Shown: positions 43,085-54,288, counted from the first letter of the stretch. The stretch is 64,000 nt of DNA from Liolophura sinensis (GCF_032854445.1 NC_088305.1:25196628-25260627), one strand, 5' to 3'. The notes: a model not told the origin generated them from the letters alone. Translations and numbers: made by a program.

Positions 43085-46000
43085 ACGTTCTGGTGGGAAG
43101 TTTTAATCAAAGTGCCACTGAGGTACATACATGTATCTTTATTAGCTAGCACGGTAAACGATATAACGTTCTGGTGGGAAGTTTTAATCAAAGCGCCACT
43201 GAGGTAGATATTTTGATTAGATAGCATAGTAAACGATATAACGTTCTGGTGGGAAGTTTTAATCAAAGCGCCACTGAGGTACATATTTTGATTAGATAGC
43301 ATAGTAAACGATATAACGTTCTGGTGGGAAGTTTTAATCAAAGCGCCACTGAGGTACATATTTTGATTAGCTAGCATAGTAAACGATATAACGTTCTGGT
43401 GGAAAGTTTTAATCAACGCGCCACTGAGGTACATATTTTGATTAGCTAGCATAGTAAACGATATAACGTTCTGGTGGGAAGTTTTAATCAAAGCGCCACT
43501 GAGGTACATATTTTGATTAGATAGCATAGTAAACGATATAACGTTCTGGTGGGAAGTTTTAATCAAAGCGCCACTGAGGTACATATTTTGATTAGCTAGC
43601 ATGGTAAACGATATAACGTTCTGGTGGGAAGTTTTAATCAAAGCGCCACTGAGGTAGATACATGTATTTTGATTAGCTAGCATAGTAAACGATATAACGT
43701 TCTGGTGGGAAGTTTTAATCAAAGCGCCACTGAGGTACATATTTTGATTAGATAGCAAAGTAAACGATATAACGTTCTGGTGGGAAGTTTTAATCAAAGC
43801 GCCACTGAGGTACATATTTTGATTAGATAGCAAAGTAAACGATATAACGTTCTGGTGGGAAGTTTTAATCAAAGCGCCACTGAGGTACATATTTTGATTA
43901 GATAGCATAGTAAACGATATAACGTTCTGGTGGGAAGTTTTAATCAAAGCGCCACTGAGGTATATATTTTGATTAGCTAGCATGGTAAACGATATAACGT
44001 TCTGGTGGGAAGTTTTAATCAAAGCGCCACTGAGGTACATATTTTGATTAGATAGCATGGTAAACGATATAACGTTCTGGTGGGAAGTTTTAATCAAAGC
44101 GCCACTGAGGTACATATTTTGATTAGATAGCATAGTAAACGATATAACGTTCTGGTGGGAAGTTTTAATCAGCGCGCCACTGAGGTACATATTTTGATTA
44201 GCTAGCATAGTAAACGATATAACGTTCTGGTGGAAAGTTTTAATCAACGCGCCACTGAGGTACATATTTTGATTAGCTAGCATAGTAAACGATATAACGT
44301 TCTGGTGGGAAGTTTTAATCAGCGCGCCACTGAGATACATATTTTGATTAGCTAGCATGGTAAACGATATAACGTTCTGGTGGGAAGTTTTAATCAAAGT
44401 GCCACTGAGGTACATATTTTGATTAGCTAGCATAGTAAACGATATAACGTTCTGGTGGGAAGTTTTAATCAGCGCGCCACTGAGATACATATTTTGATTA
44501 GCTAGCATAGTAAACGATATAACGTTCTGGTGGGAAGTTTTAATCAGCGCGCCACTGAGATACATATTTTGATTAGCTAGCATAGTAAACGATATAACGT
44601 TCTGGTGGAAAGTTTTAATCAAAGTGCCATTGAGGTAGATATTTTGATTAGATAGCATGGTAAACGATATAACGTTCTGGTGGGAAGTTTTAATCAAAGT
44701 GCCACTGAGGTACATATTTTGATTAGATAGCATAGTAAACGATATAACGTTCTGGTGGGAAGTTTTAATCAAAGCGCCACTGAGGTACATATTTTGATTA
44801 GATAGCATAGTAAACGATATAACGTTCTGGTGGGAAGTTTTAATCAAAGTGCCACTGAGGTACATATTTTGATTAGATAGCATGGTAAACGATATAACGT
44901 TCTGGTGGAAAGTTTTAATCAAAGTGCCACTGAGGTACATATTTTGATTAGATAGCATGGTAAACGATATAACGTTCTGGTGGGAAGTTTTAATCAAAGC
45001 GCCACTGAGGTACATATTTTGATTAGATAGCAAAGTAAACGATATAACGTTCTGGTGGGAAGTTTTAATCAAAGCGCCACTGAGGTACATACATGTATTT
45101 TGATTAGCTACCATAGTAAACGATATAACGTTCTGGTGGGAAGTTTTAATCAAAGCGCCACTGAGGTACATATTTTGATTAGCTAGCATAGTAAACGATA
45201 TAACGTTCTGGTGGGAAGTTTTAATCAAAGCGCCACTGAGGTAGATATTTTGATTAGATAGCATAGTAAACGATATAACGTTCTGGTGGGAAGTTTTAAT
45301 CAAAGTGCCACTGAGGTACATATTTTGATTAGATAGCATAGTAAACGATATAACGTTCTGGTGGGAAGTTTTAATCAAAGCGCCACTGAGGTACATATTT
45401 TGATTAGATAGCATAGTAAACGATATAACGTTCTGGTGGGAAGTTTTAATCAAAGCGCCACTGAGGTACATATTTTGATTAGATAGCATAGTAAACGATA
45501 TAACGTTCTGGTGGAAAGTTTTAATCAAAGTGCCACTGAGGTACATATTTTGATTAGATAGCATAGTAAACGATATAACGTTCTGGTGGAAAGTTTTAAT
45601 CAAAGTGCCACTGAGGTACATATTTTGATTAGATAGCATAGTAAACGATATAACGTTCTGGTGGGAAGTTTTAATCAAAGCGCCACTGAGGTACATATTT
45701 TGATTAGATAGCATAGTAAACGATATAACGTTCTGGTGGGAAGTTTTAATCAAAGCGCCACTGAGGTACATATTTTGATTAGATAGCATAGTAAACGATA
45801 TAACGTTCTGGTGGGAAGTTTTAATCAACGCGCCACTGAGGTACATATTTTGATTAGATAGCATAGTAAACGATATAACGTTCTGGTGGGAAGTTTTAAT
45901 CAAAGCGCCACTGAGATACATATTTTGATTAGCTAGCATAGTAAACGATATAACGTTCTGGTGGGAAGTTTTAATCAAAGCGCCACTGATGTACATACAT

Positions 46001-46105
46001 GTATTTTGATTAGCTAGCATGGTAAACGATATAACGTTCTGGTGGGAAGTTTTAATCAAAGCGCCACTGAGGTACATATTTTGATTAGATAGCATGGTAA
46101 ACGAT
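43085..46105. repeat. 75-bp satellite array, about 40 units
   Basis: Unit GATATAACGTTCTGGTGGGA AGTTTTAATCAAAGCGCCAC TGAGGTACATATTTTGATTA GATAGCATAGTAAAC; a few units are 81 bp (extra ACATGT near the middle). Since 75 and 81 are multiples of three, the minus strand is open for 1,016 codons. Recurrent variants (GCG/GTG, GGGAAG/GGAAAG, GATAGC/GCTAGC, CATAG/CATGG/CAAAG) are shuffled among units and mostly change the encoded residue, as expected for unequal exchange rather than protein selection. In the first intron of gene 2. Confidence 0.93.
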
Positions 46106-46129
46106 TTTGACAATGATTTAATTCATGCT

Positions 46130-46980
46130 CTTAAAATTAATATTCTTGCGCCTTTCAAACATCACTGAGAGTTGTTGACGGTTTCTCTTTCCATGATTTC
46201 AATCCCAATTTTTTTTGTGGGGGGGGGGGGGGTGTTGAGCGTTTTGGAGAGCCGGGGGGAGGGTGGGAAGGTGGCGATTAGGCCTTGCGGTTCTTGACAT
46301 GGAACGTCCATTTTGGTTGACGGCTCGGATAGAAATGTCTGTGTTGACGCCTAGCTTTCGTGACATGTGTGGCATTGGGTTTTTTAAAACTAGTTTAACC
46401 TCAAGCATATCAGTGACTCCGGGGTAGAATAAGGTATACATACACATTACCTACAGGCAACTAAAAAATCAAGGAAGTTAAGTATTGATCCTCTTGATTT
46501 AAAGTCAACACATCAAATAAAAAGTAGATAGTGCACGACCCAGCCAAACCCCTAACGGTACACTCTCGACCTGACCTGAGCCTCAATGGAGAATACCCTG
46601 TTATCCTGTTTTATGAACACACAGCGATGTTCTGAGATAAAAACACTTGAACTTTAATATATGAACAGGGCTGTCAAACACAAAAGCACCATGACAGTTT
46701 CTCATGGTGGACATGTAATAAATATTAGACAAGGTACATTTCACGCTGCAAAGGTTATCTTGGTTAATAATGGCTGACAGGACAAATACGTACTACGTAT
46801 AAGGGTATTTACACTGTGGTGAGTGTATGTATATATAAGTTACGCCTCTGTTGTGGCATTCTACGTCAGATGCAGTCTGTATGCATAGCTTAGGTATAAT
46901 TAATAAGGCACCGTGTACATATTTATCAGGTGAACATTGCACCATGATCTTACATGTACAATGCATATGGGGTTTCGACA
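46130..46980. other. Intron, nothing but a poly(G) run
   Basis: A run of about 14 G at 46218-46232; no other feature recognised. Confidence 0.5.
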
Positions 46981-46989
46981 TCGCTATAC

Positions 46990-47865
46990 TTTGTCTTATT
47001 GTATACCATGTAAGTGCTGTACCTTGCTATAGCAATGAATATCAGGTTTCTGTAATGTTATAATTGTCAGATTTTATACCATGTAAGTGTTGTGCCATGC
47101 CACATCAATGGATATAAAGTTTTGCTAATGGTATTTTATATTATTGCATATCAGGTCAGTGTTTTGTTGTATTATGCTACCACACTGCATGCCGAGTTCC
47201 TGTAATGGTACACTTGTCCGAGTCCTTATCATGTTAGTGTCGTACCATGCTACAGCAATGAATACCGAGTTCCTGTAATGGTATATATGTCAGATTGCAT
47301 ATCACGTTAGTGTTGTACCATGCTACAGCATTGAATGCCGAGTTCCTGTAATGGTATAATTGTCAGATTGCTTATCATGTTAGTGTTGTACCATGCTACA
47401 GCAATGAATACCGAGTTCCTGTAATGGTATATATGTCAGATTGCATATCACGTTAGTGTTGTACCATGCTACAGCAATGCACGCCGTGTTTCTGTAATGG
47501 TATATATGTCAGATTGCATATCGCGTTAGTGTTGTACCATGCTACTGCAATGCACGCCGAGTTTCTGTAATGGTATATATGTCAGATTGCATATCACGTT
47601 AGTGTTGTACCATGCTACAGCAATGCACGCCGTGTTTCTGTAATGGTATATATGTCAGATTGCATATCACGTTAGTGTTGTACCATGCTACTGCAATGCA
47701 CGCCGAGTTTCTGTAATGGTATATATGTCAGATTGCATATCACGTTAGTGTTGTACCATGCTACTGCAATGCACGCCGTGTTTCTGTAATGTATAATTGT
47801 CAAATTGCATATCATGTCAGTATTGTGGTATGGTATGGAAATGCATACCGAAATATGCAAAGCTG
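46990..47865. repeat. 73-bp minisatellite, about 12 copies
   Basis: Unit TCTGTAATGGTATATATGTC AGATTGCATATCACGTTAGT GTTGTACCATGCTACAGCAA TGCACGCCGTGTT. Spacing of TCTGTAATGG is 73 bp in the cleanest part (47491, 47564, 47637); older units to the left are diverged. Confidence 0.9.
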
Positions 47866-47869
47866 AATT

Positions 47870-49895
47870 GTGATCATATTTTGGAATATATTGACAAAAC
47901 TTAATTTCAGATGTTCTTTTCTCCCTAACGCGAAAAATCAAGAGATAAATATTTAACATATTATGAATTTACAAAGAAGCAACGTTTCACAATCTTTAAT
48001 TTAAATTTTACATTATTTTATGTTTAATTTTTCTGCAATGCATGGCTTTTATTACTGGGTTATTATTATATGAACAGCCTGGCCAAATATACCTGCTCTG
48101 AATTACCTCCCTTGACAGTGACTTTGCGCTGGGACTAATGTAACATCTGTTATAGTGGCCCAGCTTTGACGTAACGAGAGATCAGTTTTTGAAGTGTTAA
48201 ACTAAGAGAAATGGAACCACACCTATTGAAGCATGCCTCCGAATGAATTTAGAAAAGATACATATCTTCTATACTGCCGGGCTTTCCAAATAAGTTTACA
48301 ACATTAAAATGTATTTTAAAGCTCGATCTTCAACAAGCTTATGTCCTTTTAACTTCGAAACTTGCCATTAGCCAATCTCTGAGGTAACCCCCCACCCCCA
48401 CCCCCACCCCCACCCCCAACCTATCACATGTTACTCTTAAAAACGCATCTTTTATACGGGAGAGTGACCTCAAGGTAGGTAATTCCGCGCAGCCCTCCTA
48501 ATATGAATGGGGTCCAGACTCAGCCTGTTAGGAAAGGCAGTGGTTTCTAGCAGGATTTTCCTGGTGTTCTTCACACATAGACCCTACCGTTGTAAAGTAA
48601 TTGAAGCAGTCCTGAGCACGACGTCAACAGCGCTCTGTGCTTAATTCATTTCTGAGAGGGCCGGTCCAGTGGAATTTTAATGGATTGTTTGTGTTGGAAA
48701 GCATAAAAATAAAATCCTAGGAATCTTGTACAAGTAACTCATTATTTTCATAAACTTTTTACTTTTCTTGACCTAATTTACTATTTATTTATGTATTGTC
48801 TAATCTGGATGTCATAAGAAGGTATAGGTGCCCATATTACAGACATCACCAATAATCAGACAAAAGTAAATGACTTTTGTTATGACCGATGTCGGTAGCG
48901 TGTACTGCTGGGTAGGAAACAATACGTGGTACGTCGGACAAGATGACACCAGCACAATGTCATACTAGCATTTCTGCAACAGCCTATTTATATTGTTATG
49001 ATTATGTTGTTTTTTTTACAGGAGCCATGTCTGTTCTACAAAGGTAACAACGTACCGAGTAGTAAGATATTGCAATTTTAATTGGTGGGGGTAAGTCATG
49101 CCACAACATCTACTCATTTATATTTACATATTTGCATTAATAGATTTACACTTTTTCAATCACAATATTTTAACAAAGTGACAATAATCCATAATTCCTG
49201 TGTAACATTTTGGAGCGTGACCAGCTAATCTTAGTTTCGTATCAGATTTTAGTTGACTACCAGATCCAAGATGGTCACTAAATCCAGAATTGGTCAGCAG
49301 ATCCAAGATGACCACAAAACCCAAGAGGGTAAAAATGCCGACATGGCCACCGAATCCAGTACGATCACTAAATCCAATGTGTCCAACAAATCTGTGCAGT
49401 ATTTGACTTCATAGATGAAAGCAATCGGTGTCAAAGTGAAAGTTGAAAAGGGGTTTCAAACCACGTGGCCGATATTCATGAAGCCATTGATGTACATGAT
49501 ATCCAAACATGGTAGCTAGACTTTATATGATGTTGGACGGCTAAAAAAACGGTTATGTTAGGTGGAAATTTCTTGCGTCATTGTGGCATCTGTTGGCAAG
49601 CATTCCTATATTTCGGACTGCATGCCATGCTATATTGTCTTCATGCCTGACGATATAATACTTGAGACCAGTGCATACCCCATAAACACTGGTTACACAA
49701 AACGAATCAGCTCTGCATCAAAGCTTCTTGTCCAACATACATCTGTACACCCTATCTACCAAAGCTCCGTGGTTTATTTCGGTTTCTTCCACAAATAAAT
49801 CTCACGGCCATCATAAGCGCAAAAGTCTTGAACACGACATTAAATAAACATCAGTCAATCAATTAACTAATCAAGTTCAGCTTCTTGAGACACAA
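47870..49895. other. Intron of gene 2, (CCCCCA)n tract only
   Basis: Contains CCCCCA repeats at 48388-48418 and a weakly SINE-like stretch near 49765-49860. No coding motif recognised. Confidence 0.5.
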
Positions 49896-49897
49896 AT

Positions 49898-50057
49898 ATT
49901 ACTTATTTATTTATTTCATTGATATTTTACGCCGTACTCAAGAATATTTCATTTATTCGACAGCAGCAAGCATTATGGTGGGAGGAAACCGGGCAGAGCC
50001 CGGACGAAACCCACGACCATCCACAGGTTGCTGACAAACCTTCCCACTTACGGACAC
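49898..50057 (-). mobile_element. SINE A 3' part, reverse
   Basis: TTTACGCCGTACTCAAGAAT, GCATTATGGTGGGAGGAAAC and ACCATCCACAGGTTGCTGAC; ends 65 bp before the EMI exon. Confidence 0.8.
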
Positions 50058-50122
50058 AAATATAAAAAAGAATCACAAAGTACCGATAAATTAACACGTA
50101 CCCGTATTTTTACTGTTCCTAG

Positions 50123-50220
50123 CTGCTGGCAACACAAATATCGACGGGAAACCATCTACTCCATATCACAATATTGTTGTCCTGGATGGAAACATAATGG
50201 TAATCACGTCTGCAACATAC
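50123..50220 (+). CDS. Gene 2 EMI-half exon
   Basis: 98 nt, phase 2-1, acceptor CTGTTCCTAG, donor C|GTAAGT. Encodes CWQHKYRRETIYSISQYCCP then GWKHNGNHVCNI, the end of an EMI domain. Its phase 2 start fits both upstream signal exons. Confidence 0.83.
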
Positions 50221-50254
50221 GTAAGTATATATTAAACAGTTAATTAATTTATTT

Positions 50255-50342
50255 AAATTTATTTAGTCATCTATTTATTTAATTGTTTTGGTGTTTCACG
50301 TCGTGCTCATGAATATTTCATACATACAACGTCGACCAGTAT
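50255..50342 (-). mobile_element. SINE A 3' fragment, reverse
   Basis: TGGTGTTTCACGTCGTGCTC ATGAATATTTCAT matches the family tail in reverse; starts just after the EMI exon. Confidence 0.55.
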
Positions 50343-50354
50343 ATGACATTGCTT

Positions 50355-50860
50355 GTTTCCATTTCTGATTACTTATTTTAGCTATGGTAAGTTTACGATT
50401 GTCTGCTTCATCTGTTCTCATTATCCGATTATCTGCTTTAGTTGTTTTCATTATCCGATTGTCTGTTTCAGATATGTTTATTGCATGATTGCTTGTTTCA
50501 GCAACTTGAATGTGCATTTTATGATTGTCTGTTACAGTTATGCTCGTCATGTGATTGTTTCAGCTGTCTTCATTGTGTGATTGTCTATTTCAGATACATG
50601 TATGTACATTGTATAATTATCTGTGTCAACTGTGTTCATTATGTGATTATTTTTTCCAGGTACACGTATCTCCATTATGTGATTGTTTCAGCTACACGTA
50701 TGTCCATCATGTGATTGTTTCAGCTACACGTATGTCCATTATGTGGTTGTTTCAACTACATGTATGTACATTATGTGATTATCTGTTTCAGCTACATGTA
50801 CATACAGTATGTGATTATTTGTTTCAGATACATATATGTAGATTATGTGGTTATTTCTTT
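50355..50860. repeat. Minisatellite of acceptor-like units abutting the EGF-1 exon
   Basis: About 14 units of 26-36 bp, each built as GATT(G/A)T(CTGT)TTCAG followed by a short (A/C)TACA(T/C)GTATGT(C/A)CATTATGT. Most units contain a pyrimidine tract plus AG; at least two read TTCAAC instead. The last unit runs straight into the EGF-1 exon and also reads TTTCAACC at the acceptor position. Confidence 0.82.
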
Positions 50861-50863
50861 CAA

Positions 50864-50959
50864 CCGTCTGTCTGCCGCAGTGTTACAACGGAGGCACTTG
50901 CCAAAGTCCAAACAAGTGCCTTTGCCCGGTAGGCTTTAATGGCGACCTTTGCGCAAACC
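50864..50959 (+). CDS. Gene 2 EGF-like module 1 exon with mutated splice acceptor
   Basis: 96 nt, phase 1-1, donor C|GTAAGT. Encodes [12 protein letters not shown] then NKCLC and GFNGDLC, six cysteines aligning one for one with gene 1 exon 3616-3711. The expected acceptor AG at 50862-50863 reads AA (TTTCAACC against TTCCAGCC in gene 1). Upstream AGs in phase lead to an in-frame TAG at 50839-50841, and the CAG at 50878-50880 would shift the frame. The exon may be skipped (in frame), or the base may be an allele or sequencing error. Confidence 0.72.
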
Positions 50960-51267
50960 GTAAGTAGAGGCCAATGAAGTTTTGGGAGATGCCATTTGTT
51001 TTATTTCGTTGGATTTTTGCACTGACCTCAATAATATTTCACCTCTCGGTCGGTAGGAAAACCCCATTTCTCTGGTCAGACGCTGGGTTCAAACATGAGA
51101 CAGCTTTGGCCCGGAGGCTGTCATCTGTATAGGTAGTCAATTGTTTAGACAATCCTGTGAAGAGAACTCGCTGGTTCGATCGGTTTAAAGGTTTGTCGCA
51201 AGTAATCTTCTCTTGATTTATAAGACCCGAATTCAGCCCTCGCCAGATGGGTTTCGGTCCTGTGTAC

Positions 51268-51780
51268 TGGCGACGGGCGGTGGTTTATTGTCCTGTGTAC
51301 TGTCGACGGGCGGTGCTTTAATGCCCTGTGTACTGGCAAAGGGCGGTGGTTTACTGCCTGTGTACTGGTGACGGGCGGTGGTTTACTGTCCTGTGTACTG
51401 GCAACGGGCGGTGGTTTACAGTCTGTGTACTGGCGACGGGCGGTGGTTTACTGCCTGTGTACTGGTGACGGGCGGTGGTTTACTGTCCTGTGGACTGGCG
51501 ACGGGCTGTGGTTTACTGTCCTGTGTACTGACAACGGGCGGTGGTTTACTGTCCTGTGTACTGGCAGCGGGCAGTGGTTTACTATCCTGTGTACTGGTGA
51601 CGGGCGGTGGTTTACTGTCCTGTGGACTGGCGACGGGCAGTGGTTTACTGTCCTGTGTACTGGCAACGAGCAGTGGTTTACTGTCCTGTGTACTGGCGAC
51701 GAGCGGTGGTTTACTGTCCTGTGTACTGGCAACGGGCGGTGATTTACTATCCTGTGTTCTCGTGGCTGGCGGTGGTTTAC
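51268..51780. repeat. 33-bp minisatellite, about 15 copies
   Basis: Unit GTGGTTTACTGTCCTGTGTA CTGGCGACGGGCG. GC-rich for this window; open on both strands because 33 is divisible by three. Confidence 0.92.
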
Positions 51781-51851
51781 CCCAGGATCAAGAAACCCTG
51801 TTTCTGATAGTGCCATGTTTGAAATTGTTCCCAAGTTTTACTATAATATAA

Positions 51852-52019
51852 CCTCCGGTCGTACTTGGGAAGATCTGCAGTAACCTGCGGGTGATCATGG
51901 GTTTCCCCCTGGGTTTGCCCGGTTTCCTCCCACCATAATGCTGGCCGCCGCCGTATAAATCAAATATTCTTTAGTACGGCGTAAACCACCAATCAAATAA
52001 ATAAATAAATAAATAAATA
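51852..52019 (+). mobile_element. SINE A 3' part
   Basis: CCTCCGGTCGTACTTGGGAA to TAGTACGGCGTAAACCACCA plus AAATAAAT repeats. Confidence 0.8.
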
Positions 52020-52212
52020 TTATAATGTAACCTTAATTTCGCGGTTGCGTATTAACAACTTAATTTTATCTCTTGTTGCTATATAATCCTTCGGCATTTC
52101 AAGTGAAAAAACAGGCCATAGAATAACCTCCTAACTATACAGGAAAACGTATAGTTTTTTTTTAATCACAGTTCATATTCTTACACAGAGTGTATGTCTT
52201 TTTCATAAACAG

Positions 52213-52317
52213 CGCTGTGCTCCTACCTCAAACCCTGCTACCCTGGCACCTGCGGTGCAAACACTGACGATTGTACGTGTACACATGGATTTAACGGAGC
52301 CTCCTGCCTTACATTTG
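52213..52317 (+). CDS. Gene 2 EGF-like module 2 exon
   Basis: 105 nt, phase 1-1, acceptor CATAAACAG, donor G|GTAAGT. Encodes LCSYLKPCYPGTC then DDCTC and GFNGASC, six cysteines. Three codons longer than the gene 1 exon, all in the C3-C4 loop. Confidence 0.88.
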
Positions 52318-52361
52318 GTAAGTGTATCAATAATTATTTGAAAGGAGTCTTCAGCTCTCGA

Positions 52362-52585
52362 TAGGGCCTCCGTGGTCGAGGTGGTTCGCGTACTTGTGTT
52401 CAAGTTCAACTCATGCTAGCTTTCTTTCCGACCGTGCGTGGGAAGATCTTCCAGCCAGCTGCGGATGGCCAATAGTTCCCCCAGGCTCTTGTCGGTTTCC
52501 TCTCATCATAATGCTGGCAGCCGTCGCACAAATGAAGTATTCTTGAGGACGGCGTAAAACACCTATCAAATAAATTAACAAATTC
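52362..52585 (+). mobile_element. SINE A with internal deletion
   Basis: Starts AGGGCCTCCGTGGTCGAGGT, lacks part of the head, ends GACGGCGTAAAACACCTATC and AAATAAATTAAC. Confidence 0.78.
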
Positions 52586-52707
52586 AGCTGTCGAAGACTA
52601 GACAGTTCCGCTCAGGGAACGGGGACGATATTACAAGTGTAAGAAGGTACTGTTCTCAGCAAAACCCAGTCCCGAAGGTCGGTGGTTTATATACTCCGGA
52701 CAATCCA

Positions 52708-52849
52708 GGGCCCACATCCACAAAATTTCGTACATCCACTTTTCGTAACTTTTCTCGTAAATGCCTTAAGGCACTATTTCCCAGACAACCTGTTTTGCGA
52801 AAAAAAAGTTACGAGAAACACAACTTACATAATTTTGTGAAAGTGGCCT
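52708..52849. mobile_element. Small foldback (MITE-like) element
   Basis: GGGCCCACATCCACAAAATT at the left pairs with the complement of AATTTTGTGAAAGTGGCC at the right, and TTTTCGTAACTTTTCTCGTAA pairs imperfectly with the complement of a GTTACGAGAAA segment inside. About 140 bp, no coding. Confidence 0.6.
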
Positions 52850-53104
52850 CTGGTCTTGTAGTTTGACTTGTAGTTGATTGAATAAGAAAATGCGCAGTGA
52901 ATCACTTACATGACAAACCGGTATATCTTTTTCCAGTGTCCCGGCTGTTGCCTTACCAACTTTCGGAAAAGATTAGTTTCAATTAACTATTTAATTGTAG
53001 AAATTTCATTTATTAATCTCCTTCACAGTTGTCTTGTCCAGCTCTCACATTGGGTCAGCAGTGTTGTTACACTTAAACAAGACTCGACAGTTCCGCTAAG
53101 TGTT

Positions 53105-53133
53105 GGTTTTGCTGAACTGTTTTAGAGCCTGGA
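53105..53133 (+). repeat. 29-bp copy of the exon 53593 acceptor region
   Basis: GGTTTTGCTGAACTGTTTTA GAGCCTGGA recurs exactly at 53572-53600, where it spans the true acceptor and first 8 exon nt. Used as an acceptor, this upstream copy would soon reach a stop. Confidence 0.88.
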
Positions 53134-53144
53134 ACAGTGTTGTT

Positions 53145-53402
53145 ACACTTAAAAAAAAGAATATCTTAATTTTAATAGAAAGTATGTTGTTTGAGTGATA
53201 GTCGAATACATTCTGTTATAACACAATATTCTGTCATATTGAACATAATAATTTGTTAGTCTAATAGAATCTTAATGTTAAATTAATAGAATATCTGTGT
53301 TATATTTAACAGAACAATCTGCTGCAATGACAAAATACATTCTAGCATCACTCAGATAACAGACTTTCTATTAAATTTAACAGTTTATTTTTTTTTAGTG
53401 TA
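53145..53402. mobile_element. MITE-like element, copy 2
   Basis: Inverted termini TACACTTAAAAAAAAGAATA and the complement of a TTTTTTTTTAGTGTA end, with an inner pair (TTGTTTGAGTGATA against TATCTGAGTGATGC). Termini CACT...AGTG within TA dinucleotides fit a Tc1/mariner-type MITE. Related to 21092-21345. Confidence 0.72.
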
Positions 53403-53592
53403 GGGTTTTAGATTTATGATAACGTACCGTAAATCGTCTCCCAGACATTTCGGCCATTAGACTGGCTCTCTGATAACTCAATCACGAAGTTGTTTAAACG
53501 GAGAATTAGGGTATATTTTATCAGTAAGTGGTTGAGTGATCAGTTCTTATGTTATGAGCGGAACCATGAATGGTTTTGCTGAACTGTTTTAG

Positions 53593-53880
53593 AGCCTGGA
53601 GAGCAGCCGGAAGTACCTACAGCACAGACGGTCATGTACGTGGTTGACCCTGCAACTTCCGAGCTGTTTTACTCCATAGAGACGGACGCCACATTTCCTG
53701 GAGGGGGCAGGTCGGAGGTGTTCTGGACAAACCTCTACTTTTTCAATAGATTAAACATCACATGGGAAAGTTACTACGCCAGTAGAACTGATTTACCTCC
53801 CCTCCCTAGTTACATCACTGATGTAAAGTTTGGAATAGTTGAATCCCAAGCGGAAGTACTTCACGTGAAAAGACAAGGAG
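53593..53880 (+). CDS. Gene 2 ectodomain exon a
   Basis: 288 nt, phase 1-1, acceptor AACTGTTTTAG, donor G|GTGAGG. Encodes TVMYVVDPATSELFYSIETD, then EVFWTNLYFFNRLNITW and VKFGIVESQAEV. Same length as gene 1 exon 5536-5823. A 29-bp copy of its acceptor region also occurs at 53105-53133. Confidence 0.89.
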
Positions 53881-54071
53881 GTGAGGTTTTAAACAATAAT
53901 ACTAGTTCTTCGTATTCATATGTCCGACGATGTTTTATACTTATTCTTGGGTTTTGGTTGATTCACTGATTGAGTCGTTAAACCTACCGTCGTCGACTCC
54001 GCCAGTCCGATCTGATTCATTTCGTGTCAATATGATGGCCTGTAAGGGTCACAGTATGCCCCCAGTAATAT

Positions 54072-54225
54072 CAAGGGCGGTTTAGCGAAGAGACGATAAC
54101 GCGAAGTTAGGATTGGAAGAGGCGAAGACGCGATGCAACTCTGCCTCTTTGTATTGTAACTTCGGATTGTCATCTCTTCACCCCTTCACAACGCAACTTT
54201 GCCTCTTCGCTTCATCGCCTTTAAT
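54072..54225. repeat. GCGAAGAGG-type inverted repeat
   Basis: TTTAGCGAAGAGACGATAAC at the left and the complement of a CAACTTTGCCTCTTCGCTTC stretch at the right; internally repetitive. Possible small foldback element. Confidence 0.45.
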
Positions 54226-54288
54226 TTTGTCAACATTTTTTTAGAAATGTCAACATTAGATCTAACAAAATAAATATCATTTTGGCGC

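Noticed and set aside
43063-46113. 1,016-codon minus-strand open frame as a repetitive protein gene
   Set aside because: It is exactly the 75-bp satellite; the period divisible by three explains openness, variants are mostly non-synonymous, and no splice or promoter context is seen.
49022-49043. 22-nt candidate micro-exon with a strong acceptor and GTAACA donor before the gene 2 EMI exon
   Set aside because: 22 nt would break the frame between the phase-2 signal exon and the phase-2 EMI exon, and no gene 1 counterpart is seen.
50861-50866. AC-type (U12) acceptor as the explanation for the gene 2 EGF-1 exon
   Set aside because: The donor upstream is a standard GTAAGT and the gene 1 intron is GT-AG; a simple G-to-A loss is more economical.
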